Made by a program: the position numbers and the translations under genes. 50,009 bases of DNA, taken from the NCBI GenBank assembly GCA_030602225.1, contig JAUWAD010000004.1:1-50009 (forward strand), in the 5' to 3' direction. Origin of the DNA: Bacillota bacterium. GTDB taxonomy: Bacteria; Bacillota; Clostridia; Tissierellales; Tissierellaceae. This document shows positions 10,080 through 20,872 of the stretch, piece by piece. Within the stretch, counting starts at the first letter, position 1. The number at the start of each line of letters is the position of its first letter. The notes below the pieces were generated by a model. It had not been told where the DNA came from, did not search any database, and saw only the letters and a program-made list of their open reading frames with translations.

Positions 10080-13000
10080 ATGTTAAATAAGCTGATTTGA
10101 TTGCTTTGAGGTAGTTTTTCAAGACAACCATGATTTTGAAGGGCATCAATAACTGGCCTTGTTGCCTTCCCTCTTTTTATAAGGTCCTCAATGGACATAA
10201 ATTCAGAAATACGCCTTTCTTCAACAATCTTTTTAGCTGCATTCTCTCCTACTCCATCAAGTGCTTTTAGTGGTGGTAAAATTCCTTTATCAGTTATTAT
10301 AAACCTCTCAGCATCTGAATTATATAGATCAACTTTCTTAAACTTGAAACCTCTTGCATACATTTCCAGTGCCACCTCAAGAACTGTTAACTGGTTCTTC
10401 TCCTTGGCTGATGCTCCATTACCCTTTGCTTCCAGTTCAGCAATCTTTTCCTTAATCACTGCCATTCCCTTAAGTATTAGCTCCGCATCGAAATCCGTTG
10501 CTTTTGTAGTAAAGTAGGTGGCATAGAATGCCTCAGGATGATGGACCTTAAAATATGCTATTCTAAAGCTCATGGTCACATATGCTGCAGCATGGGCCTT
10601 GGGAAACATATATTCAATCTTATTACAGGATTCTATATACCATTCGGGAATATTAAGAGATCTCATATCCCTTTCATCATCTTCAGATAATCCCTTTCCT
10701 TTTCTTACATTTTCCATAATAAAGAATGATCTCTTCTTCTCCATTCCAGCATTTATAAGAGAAAGCATGATATCCTCTCTGGTTGAAATAACTTTCGATA
10801 AGGGAGCAACGTCATTTTTTACAAGCAACTGAGCATTATCAATCCACACGTGGGTACCATGGGAAAGACCACTGATACGAACCAGTTCAGAGAATGTAGT
10901 AGGTTTCGTCTCAATTAGCATCTGCCTTACGAATTTTGTACCAAATTCAGGGATTCCCAAGGTTCCCACAGTACAATTTATATCTTCCGGTTTAATATTC
11001 AGTGACTTGGTACTTGTGAATAAATCCATGGTTGGCTTATTGTCCAAGGGAATACTTAATGGATCTACCCCTGTAATGTCTTCAAGCATTCTTATAATAC
11101 TGGGCACATCATGACCAAGAATATCCAGTTTCAATATTCTACCACTAATTGATTCATAGTCAAAATGAGTTGTTATAACCCCAGATTTATTATCATCCGC
11201 AGGATATTGAATTGGTGTAAAATCAAAGATATCCTTATATTCTGGTACGATCATTACTCCCCCAGGATGTTGTCCTGATGTTCTCTTTATTCCTGTACAA
11301 CCCTTTAATAGTCTATTTATTTCAGCATTACTAACATTCATTTCCTTACTTTCAAAATACTTCTTCACAAAGCCATAAGCAGTCTTATCAGCAATGGTAC
11401 CTATTGTACCTGCTCTAAACACTTTGCCTTCTCCGAACAACTCCTCGGTGTACTTGTGAGCTCTAGATTGATATTCACCTGCAAAGTTAAGATCTATATC
11501 AGGTTCTTTATCTCCTTCAAAACCTAAAAACACTTCAAAGGGTATATCCTGTCCATCTTTGTTATATGGCTCATTACAATCAGGACAAGTCTTATCAGGC
11601 AAATCATATCCTGAAGCCACTGACCCATCGGTGAAGAACTCTGATTTTGCACAATTTGGGCACGAATAATGGGGTGGTAACGGATTAACCTCAGTTATTC
11701 CACTCATAGTTGCTGCAAAGGATGATCCAACTGAACCCCTTGAACCTACCAGATACCCATCTTCCACTGATTTCCAAACTAATTTCTGGGCAATGATATA
11801 CATGACGGCATAACCATTCTTAATAATGGAATCCAGTTCTCTATCAAGTCTTGATTTAACCAATTCGGGCAATGGATTCCCATATACTTCATAAGCTTTC
11901 TTGTAGGTGATATCCCTTAACTCATCATCAGCACCTTCAATTTCAGGTGGGAATGTACCATTGGGAATTGGAGTACTAGGTTCAATTATATCATTTATCC
12001 TATTTGGATTATGGATTACAACCTCCTTTGCAGTTTCAAAATCAAAGTATGAGAATTCCTTAAGCATTTCATCCGTTGTCCTTAAGTATAAGGGCGGTTG
12101 AAAATCAGCATCGGAGTAATTCTGACCAGACATTAATATTCTTCTGTATATCTCATCCTCTTCATCTAGAAAATGAACATCTCCTGTTGCTACAACTAAT
12201 TTATTGTGTTGTTTTCCAAGAGTATATATCTTCTTATTAATTTCCTGTAGTTCAATTTCATCCTTAACGATTCCATCTCTGACCAGGTGTTTGTTGTTTC
12301 CTATAGGTTGTATTTCTAGATAGTCATAAAATTCAATTATGTCATTAATCTCATTATTGGTTTTGTTTGATAGTAATGCTCTAAATAGTTCGCCCGCTTC
12401 ACAGGCACTTCCAATAATTAAATTTTCCCTATACTCTTCAATCAATGATTTAGGTAATCTGGGTTTCCTATGAAAATACTTAAGATGAGATTCGCTAATT
12501 AGTTTATAAAGATCCTTAAGGCCATTTTGATTCTTTGCAAGTATTATGGTATGATGCATATCTCCCTTTGAAATATCTCCGGTATTAAGGTTATTTAATC
12601 CCTGCAAGGTGTTAATGCCTTTGTCATTTAATATCTCCAGTGTCTTAAGAAGTATCATTGCTGTGGCTTCAGAATCATCAACCGCTCTGTGATGATTTAG
12701 TAGCTCCACTTTCAGGTGCTTTGCCACAAGATTTAGCTTATGACTTTTTAATCCAGGATAAACTGCCCTGGATAATTCTAATGTATCCAAGACAGGATTT
12801 GTTATGTGTATGCCACTTGTTTTCATGTTTTCTCTTATAAAACCCATATCGAAAGAAGCATTATGGGCAACAAGTATGCTTTCACCTATAAATGATTTAA
12901 AGTCCATTATAACATTCTCAATAGTTGGTTGATCCTTAACCATTTCATCAGTAATACCTGTTAGCTTCGTTATTAAAGCTGGGATTGGAATTTGAGGGTT

Positions 13001-14320
13001 AATAAGTTGGCTGAACTTATCCACCACTTTCCCATTAATAATTTTAACAGCACCGATTTCTGTTATCTTATCATTCTTAGCAGATAGACCAGTGGTCTCT
13101 AAGTCAAACACAACAAAATCATCCAATTCTCGTCCTTCATAATAGCCAGTTACAACATCCTTCTTGTCATTAATCATGTAAGCTTCTACGCCATAGATTA
13201 TCTTAATATCCTTTTGGAATTTCATAGCTTCTGGAAAAGCCTGAACTACACCGTGATCTGTTATGGCAATGGCTTTATGTCCCCACTTTATGGCTCTTTT
13301 GATCAGATCTGAAGTGGAAGCGATTCCATCCATTGCACTCATACGGGTGTGAAGATGTAACTCAATTCTCTTATCCTGGGAATTATCCTTCCTAATTGGT
13401 TTTTCCTTAATAACTAAAGACTTTATCATTACCGTTATTTCCTTAGCATAGTTGTCATACACCACATCACCTTCCAGATGTACGTGGGTATTTACCTTTA
13501 TGTGTTCTAGAAACTCTTCTGTTGAATCTTTTTCCAAGAATACCTTGGCTGAAATTGAATCAGTTCCATCGGATAGGTAAAAGATACACAGAGTCCTGTT
13601 ATTATTTATGTTTTTAATTTCCAACTGGAATATGGTTCCTTCAATTGTAGCACTACCAGTTTGTAGACTAATATCATTAATTTTTATAAGTGGAGCCTTT
13701 ATTGCTTTTCCATATGAAAATGCCTTGTTTAAGGATTTCGTCTTTGTTTTAGAATCCTTCTTGGTTGAAGTGGTATTGGTTAAAATATCCTTTAGTATTT
13801 TTCTTTCTTCTATTTCCTTCTCATAAAGAAACTCTTCTGAAATATTATAATCACCATAATCAATAAAAATACTTTTATTTCTCTCTTTTTGAATGAGGTT
13901 TGTAAGTTTATCAACCAGACCGTTTCTTGTCACAGACTGATATGCTATATTATGGGGTAACACAAGCTTGTATGAAGAATCCTCTTCTTGAAAAACAACA
14001 TCCTCCAACCATGATGAGCTGGAGGGAATATGATTTTTAATCATCTGCAGTAGTAACTGATAGAGCTCTTCCTCAGATAGAGGCTCATCTGTGCTTATGA
14101 AACTGCAAGAAATTAATAAATCTGGGAATTTCTTATTAAATAGCGAAACGACAATTTCTCTGTCATTATCTGTCATGGAATAAGAATCCTTTAAAAATAC
14201 ATTAAGAACCTTGCTTTCCTTGCTAAGTTCAACTTTAATTAGGGAGATGTCAGTTGATAATTCATCTAGACTACTTTCACCCTGAAAGAGTTTTTTTATG
14301 CTTTTACTTATATCTGTCAT
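10076..14320 (-). CDS. polC: DNA polymerase III subunit alpha, Gram-positive PolC type
   Basis: 1414 aa with OB fold, PHP domain (LHLHTRMSAMDGIAS), embedded 3'-5' exonuclease (FVVFDLETTGLSAKNDKITEIGAV) and polymerase core (GSRGSVGSSFAATM). Confidence 0.98.
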   Translation of the reverse strand: MTDISKSIKKLFQGESSLDELSTDISLIKVELSKESKVLNVFLKDSYSMTDNDREIVVSLFNKKFPDLLISCSFISTDEPLSEEELYQLLLQMIKNHIPSSSSWLEDVVFQEEDSSYKLVLPHNIAYQSVTRNGLVDKLTNLIQKERNKSIFIDYGDYNISEEFLYEKEIEERKILKDILTNTTSTKKDSKTKTKSLNKAFSYGKAIKAPLIKINDISLQTGSATIEGTIFQLEIKNINNNRTLCIFYLSDGTDSISAKVFLEKDSTEEFLEHIKVNTHVHLEGDVVYDNYAKEITVMIKSLVIKEKPIRKDNSQDKRIELHLHTRMSAMDGIASTSDLIKRAIKWGHKAIAITDHGVVQAFPEAMKFQKDIKIIYGVEAYMINDKKDVVTGYYEGRELDDFVVFDLETTGLSAKNDKITEIGAVKIINGKVVDKFSQLINPQIPIPALITKLTGITDEMVKDQPTIENVIMDFKSFIGESILVAHNASFDMGFIRENMKTSGIHITNPVLDTLELSRAVYPGLKSHKLNLVAKHLKVELLNHHRAVDDSEATAMILLKTLEILNDKGINTLQGLNNLNTGDISKGDMHHTIILAKNQNGLKDLYKLISESHLKYFHRKPRLPKSLIEEYRENLIIGSACEAGELFRALLSNKTNNEINDIIEFYDYLEIQPIGNNKHLVRDGIVKDEIELQEINKKIYTLGKQHNKLVVATGDVHFLDEEDEIYRRILMSGQNYSDADFQPPLYLRTTDEMLKEFSYFDFETAKEVVIHNPNRINDIIEPSTPIPNGTFPPEIEGADDELRDITYKKAYEVYGNPLPELVKSRLDRELDSIIKNGYAVMYIIAQKLVWKSVEDGYLVGSRGSVGSSFAATMSGITEVNPLPPHYSCPNCAKSEFFTDGSVASGYDLPDKTCPDCNEPYNKDGQDIPFEVFLGFEGDKEPDIDLNFAGEYQSRAHKYTEELFGEGKVFRAGTIGTIADKTAYGFVKKYFESKEMNVSNAEINRLLKGCTGIKRTSGQHPGGVMIVPEYKDIFDFTPIQYPADDNKSGVITTHFDYESISGRILKLDILGHDVPSIIRMLEDITGVDPLSIPLDNKPTMDLFTSTKSLNIKPEDINCTVGTLGIPEFGTKFVRQMLIETKPTTFSELVRISGLSHGTHVWIDNAQLLVKNDVAPLSKVISTREDIMLSLINAGMEKKRSFFIMENVRKGKGLSEDDERDMRSLNIPEWYIESCNKIEYMFPKAHAAAYVTMSFRIAYFKVHHPEAFYATYFTTKATDFDAELILKGMAVIKEKIAELEAKGNGASAKEKNQLTVLEVALEMYARGFKFKKVDLYNSDAERFIITDKGILPPLKALDGVGENAAKKIVEERRISEFMSIEDLIKRGKATRPVIDALQNHGCLEKLPQSNQISLFNI

Positions 14321-14335
14321 AAACTACTCTCCTTC

Positions 14336-15394
14336 TTACAGCTTTTCTATTTCCCTTAAAAGTTCCTCTAATAAATCTTCTTCCTTAACTTTTTTTACTA
14401 TCTTACCTTTTTTAAATATAAGACCTTCTCCCATACCACCAGCAATTCCAATATCAGCCTCTCTCGCTTCCCCGGGGCCGTTTACTGCACAACCCATAAT
14501 GGCTACTTTAATAGGTTTTTTTATATGTTCCAGTCTTTTTTCTGCTTCCTCCGCAATCTTAATCAAATCTATATTGGTCCTGCTGCATGTTGGGCAGGAA
14601 ATAAGTTCCAGTCCATCCTGTAGCAAACCAAGTGCTTTAAGCATCTCTCTTCCAACTTTAACTTCTTCCACCGGATCTCCAGTTAATGAAACCCTTATGG
14701 TATCACCAATTCCTTGGGCTAATAATGCCCCCATTCCAACACTGGATTTTATTGTTCCCCTCCATGGAGTACCTGCTTCAGTGACTCCTAAATGTAGTGG
14801 GTAATCCACAAGCTCAGACATTCTCTTGTATGATTTTATAGTCAATGGTACATTACTTGCCTTAAGAGAAATTTTTATATCATAAAAATCCATTGATTCT
14901 AATAGTCTTATCTGTTCAAGACCACTTTGAACCATTGACTCTTCATTAACTCCACCGTAAAAGTCAATGGTCTCCCTTCTAATGGAACCAGAGTTAACCC
15001 CAATTCTAATGGAAATACCAGCATCTTTACATGCATTTACAACTTCTCTGACTCTATCAGTAGAACCTATATTCCCTGGATTAATTCTCAATCCATCTAT
15101 TCCGTACTTAATTGATTCCAGTGCCAATTTATAGTCAAACTGAATATCCGCAATAATAGGCATCTTTATTTCTTTCTTTATCTCTCTAATGGCTTTTGCA
15201 TCTTCGATAGAACTGACAGCAGAACGAATAATATCGCAGCCTGCATCCTGAAGTCTTAGCATCTGTTTTATGGTGGAATCAATATCCTTAGTCTTAGTAT
15301 TGGTCATAGACTGTACGCTAATGGGAGAATCTCCACCAATATATATATTTCCAACTTTAATTTTTCTTGTTTGTTTTCTTTCCAATTTAATCAC
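14336..15394 (-). CDS. ispG: (E)-4-hydroxy-3-methylbut-2-enyl-diphosphate synthase (IspG/GcpE)
   Basis: SVQSMTNTKT, GIDGLRINPGNIG, CPTCSRTNID, GCAVNGPGEA motifs. Confidence 0.97.
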   Translation of the reverse strand: MIKLERKQTRKIKVGNIYIGGDSPISVQSMTNTKTKDIDSTIKQMLRLQDAGCDIIRSAVSSIEDAKAIREIKKEIKMPIIADIQFDYKLALESIKYGIDGLRINPGNIGSTDRVREVVNACKDAGISIRIGVNSGSIRRETIDFYGGVNEESMVQSGLEQIRLLESMDFYDIKISLKASNVPLTIKSYKRMSELVDYPLHLGVTEAGTPWRGTIKSSVGMGALLAQGIGDTIRVSLTGDPVEEVKVGREMLKALGLLQDGLELISCPTCSRTNIDLIKIAEEAEKRLEHIKKPIKVAIMGCAVNGPGEAREADIGIAGGMGEGLIFKKGKIVKKVKEEDLLEELLREIEKL

Positions 15395-16399
15395 CTAAAA
15401 TAATTTTATTCTTATTAAGTCTTTGTATGTCACTAATATCATTAGTGAGATTAAAAACACAAATCCTATAAGGTGGATGAATCCTTCCTTATCAGGATCT
15501 ATTGGTTTTCCTCTTACCAATTCAATCAACAAGAATACAATCTTACTTCCATCAAGGGCAGGTATTGGCAAAAGATTGAAAAATCCCAAGTTTATACTTA
15601 TGAATCCAAGGATTAATAATAAGTTATTAAAACCCATCTTTGCTGCCTGACCTACTTCATTAATTACACCTATAGGTCCAGCCAGATCATTTGTACTAAC
15701 CTGACCGGTAAAAAGCATTCCTACAAATTGAAACATAAGTCTAATGAAATAAAAGGTATCTTCAAATCCAGCTCTTATTGAATGGAATAGACTTCTCTCT
15801 CCTGCTGGGTATATGCCAATTACCATTCTCTCTCCATCCTGAATAGGAACCACTTCAAGTGTAATGAGAGCATCATTTCTTTCTATTTCGATGGTTATGG
15901 ACTCACCCGGGGTGGTAGCATTTATAGTGTTCACAATATCTTCCCAGGATGAAATCTCAACATTGTCTATTTTTCTAAATGTATCTCCAGGCTGTACTCC
16001 ATAGATTTCAGCAGGACTATCTGGAACAATATCTTCTATTGTTGTTGTTGGAACACCAACATTGAAAGCCACAATTGAAAGAACCACTATGGCAAGAACA
16101 AAATTCATAATTGATCCAGCAGCTATGACAGCCATTCTTGACCATACAGATACATTTTGAAAACTTCTAGGATCATTGGAAGATTCCTCTTCCCCTTCCA
16201 TTCTTACAAACCCTCCTATTGGTAGAGCTCTAAGTGTATATTGAGTTTCCCCACTTCTCTTTTGGAAAATCTTTGGTCCCATACCAATGGCAAACTCGTT
16301 AACCTTTATACCAACCATTTTAGCAACTGAAAAATGGCCTAATTCATGCAATAATACTACCAGTAAAAAAACAAATATAGCTGCAAAAGCAGTTATCAT
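15395..16399 (-). CDS. rseP: RIP metalloprotease RseP (site-2 protease)
   Basis: LLHELGHFSVAKMVGIKV HExxH motif, PDZ domain, NLLPIPALDGSKI motif. Confidence 0.96.
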   Translation of the reverse strand: MITAFAAIFVFLLVVLLHELGHFSVAKMVGIKVNEFAIGMGPKIFQKRSGETQYTLRALPIGGFVRMEGEEESSNDPRSFQNVSVWSRMAVIAAGSIMNFVLAIVVLSIVAFNVGVPTTTIEDIVPDSPAEIYGVQPGDTFRKIDNVEISSWEDIVNTINATTPGESITIEIERNDALITLEVVPIQDGERMVIGIYPAGERSLFHSIRAGFEDTFYFIRLMFQFVGMLFTGQVSTNDLAGPIGVINEVGQAAKMGFNNLLLILGFISINLGFFNLLPIPALDGSKIVFLLIELVRGKPIDPDKEGFIHLIGFVFLISLMILVTYKDLIRIKLF

Positions 16400-16413
16400 A
16401 AAATCACCTCATT

Positions 16414-17190
16414 CTAATTAAGAAACAGAAAAGCATAATAATACACAAAGGGAGCTGCAAATATTATTGAGTCAAATCTATCCAAAGCACCACCATGTCC
16501 TGGCATAAGTTTCCCAAAATCCTTTATCCCAGCCAGTCTTTTGATCCTTGATGCAGTCAAATCTCCTATTTGAGAAACTACAGAACCTAAGATAGCCATT
16601 ACCCCTAAGCTCCATAGAGGTTGAATTTCAAAAAATAAACCATAAATCAAGGACAACATAACACTTCCTATTATTCCACCAATAGCTCCTTCAACTGATT
16701 TTTTAGGACTTATATGAGGACATAATTTATTCTTTCCAAACTTTGTACCCACCAAATATGCGAAAGTATCAGTACCAAAAGCTATGATAAAAACCAACCA
16801 CATGTACTTGGTTCCATCTAAATAGATCAGATGATAAAGTAAAAATGGTATGTATAATATTCCTATAAATGTAGCTGCTACATCCTTTATGGTCTTAGTA
16901 TTACCAAGAACAGTAATGCTCAAGGAAATAATCATTAATATTGTAAATATAAGATCAACTGTTATTTTATCAAAATACAAAGACAGTAAAAACAACACAC
17001 TAGATAAATATCCAACTAGCATAATGGGTTTAGCATCTAGTCTATTTATGGCTTTATAAAACTCAAATAAAGCTACAATACTTAAAACCATCAATGAAAG
17101 TTTTAATAGTAGTCCCCCAGTCATCATAATAGCTATAAGGGCTATTACACCTATAACTCCTGATAGTACTCGTTTACTCAAATCCGTCAC
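16414..17190 (-). CDS. cdsA: Phosphatidate cytidylyltransferase
   Basis: Polytopic membrane protein with signature SQIGDLTASRIKRLAGIKDFGKLMPGHGGALDRFDS. Confidence 0.96.
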   Translation of the reverse strand: MTDLSKRVLSGVIGVIALIAIMMTGGLLLKLSLMVLSIVALFEFYKAINRLDAKPIMLVGYLSSVLFLLSLYFDKITVDLIFTILMIISLSITVLGNTKTIKDVAATFIGILYIPFLLYHLIYLDGTKYMWLVFIIAFGTDTFAYLVGTKFGKNKLCPHISPKKSVEGAIGGIIGSVMLSLIYGLFFEIQPLWSLGVMAILGSVVSQIGDLTASRIKRLAGIKDFGKLMPGHGGALDRFDSIIFAAPFVYYYAFLFLN

Positions 17191-17916
17191 TTAAATTCCC
17201 CCAAACCTTCGGTTTCTATTTTGATAATCTAGAATTGCCTTCTCTAACCAGGACTTATTAAAATCAGGCCATAAAACATCAGCAAACCATAATTCAGCAT
17301 AAGCCCCCTGATAAATCAAGAAATTACTTAATCTAAGTTCACCACTAGGTCTTATAATCAGATCAGGATCTGGCTGATTCCTTGTGTAAAGATAATCAGA
17401 AATAGTATCTTCATCCAAATCCTCTATATTAATATTACCCTTTTGAATCTCCATTAAAATATCTTTAAAACTTTTTACAATTTCCTGCCTACCTCCGTAA
17501 TTCAAAGCTATATTCAGAGTCATAGAATTGTTGTTCTTGGTCATATCAACGGCTCTTAATACTTCTCTCTTCGGCAACTCAGGTAAAGGTGTTATATCTC
17601 CTAGAATATTCAATCTAACATTATTTCTATTTAATCTATCTAATTCATTTCTGATGAATATCACCAATAGGTTCATCAGAGCATCGATTTCAATTTTGGG
17701 TCTCTTCCAGTTTTCAGTGGAAAAAGCATACAATGTCAAGTACTTAATATTCAATTCATTAGCTGCTTCAACAATATCAACTACCCTTTTCATGCCTTCC
17801 TGATGGCCAAAGTGCCTAGGCAATCCCCTCTTCTTTGCCCATCTTCCATTTCCATCCATAATAATCCCTATGTGCTTGGGTAAATTATCCATATTAATTT
17901 CAACATTATTAGACAT
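17191..17916 (-). CDS. uppS: Isoprenyl (undecaprenyl) diphosphate synthase
   Basis: HIGIIMDGNGRWAKKRGLPRHFGHQEG and LIIRPSGELRLSNFLIYQGAYAELWF motifs. Confidence 0.97.
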   Translation of the reverse strand: MSNNVEINMDNLPKHIGIIMDGNGRWAKKRGLPRHFGHQEGMKRVVDIVEAANELNIKYLTLYAFSTENWKRPKIEIDALMNLLVIFIRNELDRLNRNNVRLNILGDITPLPELPKREVLRAVDMTKNNNSMTLNIALNYGGRQEIVKSFKDILMEIQKGNINIEDLDEDTISDYLYTRNQPDPDLIIRPSGELRLSNFLIYQGAYAELWFADVLWPDFNKSWLEKAILDYQNRNRRFGGI

Positions 17917-17936
17917 TCTTATCCCTCTTCCATCAA

Positions 17937-17965
17937 TAAAAACCCCTTCTATTAAGAAGGGGTAT
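17937..17965 (-). terminator. Terminator downstream of frr
   Basis: ATACCCCTTCT-TAAT-AGAAGGGGT followed by TTTTATTG on the minus strand. Confidence 0.85.
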
Positions 17966-17969
17966 TTAT

Positions 17970-18527
17970 TTATATTTCCATTAATTCTTCTTCTTTAACT
18001 TTCGTTATTTCATCGATTTCTGCAATGAACTTGTCTGTGAGCTTCTGCATTTCTTCCTCAGCTTGCTTTCTATCATCTTCTGTTATTTCTTTGTTTTTCT
18101 CTTGCTTTTTTATCTTGTCTATTGCATCTCTTCTTGTGTTTCTAATTGCTACTTTTGCATTTTCAGCACTTTTCCTTACTACCTTAATTAGGTCTTTTCT
18201 TCTTTCCTCAGTTAACTGTGGAATAAGTAATCTAATTATCTTTCCATCATTGGATGGATTTAACCCCAAATCGGATTTTAGAATTTCTTTTTCGATGATT
18301 GGAATTAATTTTGCATCCCAGGGTTGAATAACTAACATTCTTGGTTCTGGTGCTGATACACTTCCTACCTGCTTTAAAGGTGTCATTTGACCATAGTAAT
18401 CTACAGTTATACGGTCTAGTAATGCGGGATTTGCTCTTCCTGCTCTAATAGTAGCAAGTTCCTCTTTGTAAACTGATATGGTTTTTTCCATTTTTGATTC
18501 AGATTCCTTGTGTACATCTGATGTCAT
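17970..18527 (-). CDS. frr: Ribosome recycling factor
   Basis: [34 protein letters not shown]... canonical RRF. Confidence 0.98.
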   Translation of the reverse strand: MTSDVHKESESKMEKTISVYKEELATIRAGRANPALLDRITVDYYGQMTPLKQVGSVSAPEPRMLVIQPWDAKLIPIIEKEILKSDLGLNPSNDGKIIRLLIPQLTEERRKDLIKVVRKSAENAKVAIRNTRRDAIDKIKKQEKNKEITEDDRKQAEEEMQKLTDKFIAEIDEITKVKEEELMEI

Positions 18528-18529
18528 AG

Positions 18530-19243
18530 TTACTCCTCCTTTACATGTGTTCCAATTTTTTTACCTAAAACAACATTGATTATATTGTCTGGTTCATCAA
18601 TTCCGAAAACAATAAGTGGAATTCTATTATCCATGCATAGGGATGTGGCAGTTGAATCCATTATGCCAAGCCCTAACTTAAGTATATCAATATATTTTAA
18701 AGTGTCAAACTTTTTTGCTTCTCCATTTAATTTTGGATCAGAGTCATAAACACCATCAACTCCCTTTTTAGCAAGTAGGATTACCTCTGCTTCAATCTCA
18801 GCAGCTCTCAGTGCAGCAGTAGTATCTGTTGAGAAGAATGGGTTGCCAGTACCTGCTCCAAAAATTACCACTCTACCTTTTTCAAGGTGACGTATTGCTC
18901 TTCTTCTTATATAGGGTTCTGCCACTTGTCTCATTTCTATGGCAGACTGAACCCTTGTTACAACTTCCATGTTTTCCAAGGCATCCTGCAATGCCAATGC
19001 ATTCATCATGGTTCCCAGCATACCCATATAGTCTGATGTTGCTCTGTCCATATCTTCTGTTGATCTACCTCTCCAGAAGTTTCCTCCACCAACTACTATA
19101 GCCACTTCCACTCCAAGATCATGAAGATCCTTTATCTGTGATGCTACATTATTAATGGTTTCAATATCAATTCCTGTTCCTTTTGAACCAGCCAAAGCTT
19201 CTCCGCTTAATTTTAAAATTACTCTCTTAAATATGGGCTTCAT
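18530..19243 (-). CDS. pyrH: UMP kinase
   Basis: [40 protein letters not shown]. Start trimmed to MKPIFKRV. Confidence 0.97.
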   Translation of the reverse strand: MKPIFKRVILKLSGEALAGSKGTGIDIETINNVASQIKDLHDLGVEVAIVVGGGNFWRGRSTEDMDRATSDYMGMLGTMMNALALQDALENMEVVTRVQSAIEMRQVAEPYIRRRAIRHLEKGRVVIFGAGTGNPFFSTDTTAALRAAEIEAEVILLAKKGVDGVYDSDPKLNGEAKKFDTLKYIDILKLGLGIMDSTATSLCMDNRIPLIVFGIDEPDNIINVVLGKKIGTHVKEE

Positions 19244-19270
19244 AATTTCTCTCCTTGAAAAAGTTTTATA

Positions 19271-19299
19271 CAAAAGGAGAACAACCAGTGTTCTCCTTA
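19271..19299 (-). terminator. Hairpin terminator/attenuator between tsf and pyrH
   Basis: AAGGAGAACA-CTGGT-TGTTCTCCTTTTG on the minus strand. Confidence 0.7.
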
Positions 19300-19303
19300 T
19301 TAA

Positions 19304-19951
19304 TTACATGTTCATTTGCTTTGCTACTTCCTCAGCAAAGTTTTCTTCTTTTTTCTCTAGACCTTCACCAACTTCAAATCTAACAAATCTTCTAATTACA
19401 AGATTTTCTCCAATCTTAGCGATTTTCTGTGCTAATAAGTCTTTGACTTTAACACTTGGATCCTTAATGAAAGCTTGATCTAAAAGACAAACTTGTTCAA
19501 AGAATTTCTCCATTCTTCCTTCAACGATTTTCTCAGCTACATGAGCTGGTTTACCTTCGTTGATAACTTTATTTGTTTGAATTTCTTTTTCATGAGCTAT
19601 TTCTTCTTCAGTTAACTCAGTCCTTGAAACAACCTTTGGATTGGCAGCTGCTACCTGCATGGCCATATCCTTTACAAAATCCTTAAACTCAGCATTTTTA
19701 GCAACAAAATCAGTTTCTGAGTTTACTTCTATTAAAACTCCTATTCTTCCGCTGTGAATATAAGATTCAACTAATCCTTCAGAAGCGATTCTTCCAGATT
19801 TCTTTGATGCAGAAGCTAGTCCTTTTTCTCTTAAATAATCGATAGCTTTATCAATATCACCGTTAGTTTGCTCAAGAGCTTTCTTACAATCAAGCATACC
19901 AGCAGCAGTTTTATCTCTAAGTTCTTTTACTAAAGCAGCACTAATTGCCAT
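19304..19951 (-). CDS. tsf: Elongation factor Ts
   Basis: MAISAALVKELRDKTAAGMLDCKKALEQTNGDIDKAIDYLREKG... Start trimmed to the ATG with SD. Confidence 0.97.
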   Translation of the reverse strand: MAISAALVKELRDKTAAGMLDCKKALEQTNGDIDKAIDYLREKGLASASKKSGRIASEGLVESYIHSGRIGVLIEVNSETDFVAKNAEFKDFVKDMAMQVAAANPKVVSRTELTEEEIAHEKEIQTNKVINEGKPAHVAEKIVEGRMEKFFEQVCLLDQAFIKDPSVKVKDLLAQKIAKIGENLVIRRFVRFEVGEGLEKKEENFAEEVAKQMNM

Positions 19952-19975
19952 TATTTTCCCTCCTAAATTATTAAA

Positions 19976-20010
19976 ATGGTAAGAGAATGCAAAACGCAAC
20001 TCTCTTACCT
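19976..20010 (-). terminator. Hairpin between rpsB and tsf (attenuator candidate)
   Basis: GGTAAGAGAGTTGC-GTTTT-GCATTCTCTTACC followed by ATTTTAATAATTT. Confidence 0.6.
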
Positions 20011-20015
20011 AATCA

Positions 20016-20723
20016 TTACTCAGCTGACGCTTCGTTTTGCTCTCCCTGTTTTGCTTCGATTACTGCATTTGCCATAGTTTCAGTTAATAATTTAACGGCA
20101 CGAATTGCATCATCATTTCCAGGAATTACATAGTCAAGCTCATCAGGGTCACAGTTAGTATCTGCAATACCTATTACGGGGATTCCTAAAATGTGAGCTT
20201 CTTGTACAGCTATTTTTTCTTTTCTTGGGTCTACAACAAATAGAACATCTGGTGTTCTTGTCATAGTCTTAATTCCACCTAGGAATTTTTCTAGTCTTTC
20301 AGCTTCATGTCTTAGTTTAATAACTTCTTTCTTTGGAAGAACTTCGAAAGTTCCATCTTCTTCCATTTTTTCTAGTTCGTGAAGTCTATCGATTCTCTTT
20401 CTGATTGTCTTGTAGTTAGTAAGCATTCCACCTAACCATCTTTGGTTAACAAAGTGCATACCACATCTTCTAGCTTCTGTCTCAATAGCCTCTTGTGCTT
20501 GTTTCTTTGTTCCTACAAAAAGCGCTTCTCCACCGTTTTCGATTACTTCCTTCATAACGTTGTAAGCTTCGTCAACTTTCTTGACTGTCTTTTGTAGGTC
20601 AATAATGTAAATCCCATTTCTTTCTGTAAAGATATACTGTGCCATCTTTGGATTCCATCTTCTTGTCTGATGTCCAAAGTGTACACCTGCTTCCAATAAA
20701 TTTTTCATTGAAATTACTGACAT
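20016..20723 (-). CDS. rpsB: 30S ribosomal protein S2
   Basis: [46 protein letters not shown]... The upstream in-frame extension to 20777 is leader RNA. Confidence 0.98.
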   Translation of the reverse strand: MSVISMKNLLEAGVHFGHQTRRWNPKMAQYIFTERNGIYIIDLQKTVKKVDEAYNVMKEVIENGGEALFVGTKKQAQEAIETEARRCGMHFVNQRWLGGMLTNYKTIRKRIDRLHELEKMEEDGTFEVLPKKEVIKLRHEAERLEKFLGGIKTMTRTPDVLFVVDPRKEKIAVQEAHILGIPVIGIADTNCDPDELDYVIPGNDDAIRAVKLLTETMANAVIEAKQGEQNEASAE

Positions 20724-20747
20724 ACTTTCACCTCCATGTTTTTTTCC

Positions 20748-20808
20748 TCCACCCCCATCACTTACTCTAGGACTCATTTTGAGAACACCTAGGGTATCAG
20801 TGGGTGTG
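20748..20808 (-). promoter_or_regulatory. Putative rpsB (S2) leader RNA structure
   Basis: Nested complementary segments: CACCC/GGGTG, CACT/AGTG, CCTAG/CTAGG, CTC/GAG, between a promoter and the rpsB SD. Confidence 0.45.
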
Positions 20809-20824
20809 TGTAATCACCTATAGT

Positions 20825-20853
20825 ATTATAGCATAGCTATGGAACTAACACAA
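20825..20853 (-). promoter_or_regulatory. sigmaA promoter for rpsB-tsf
   Basis: TTGTGT-17-TATAAT on the minus strand. Confidence 0.65.
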
Positions 20854-20872
20854 CAATAATTTTCATATCACA

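Noticed and set aside
14298-14804. 168-aa plus-strand ORF antisense to ispG/polC start
   Set aside because: Low-complexity Ser/Pro/Leu-rich translation typical of the antisense of a conserved coding region, with no SD and ispG unambiguously coding on the other strand.
20724-20777. N-terminal extension of RpsB ([18 protein letters not shown])
   Set aside because: Open by chance through the structured leader; canonical S2 start MSVISMKN has its own SD.
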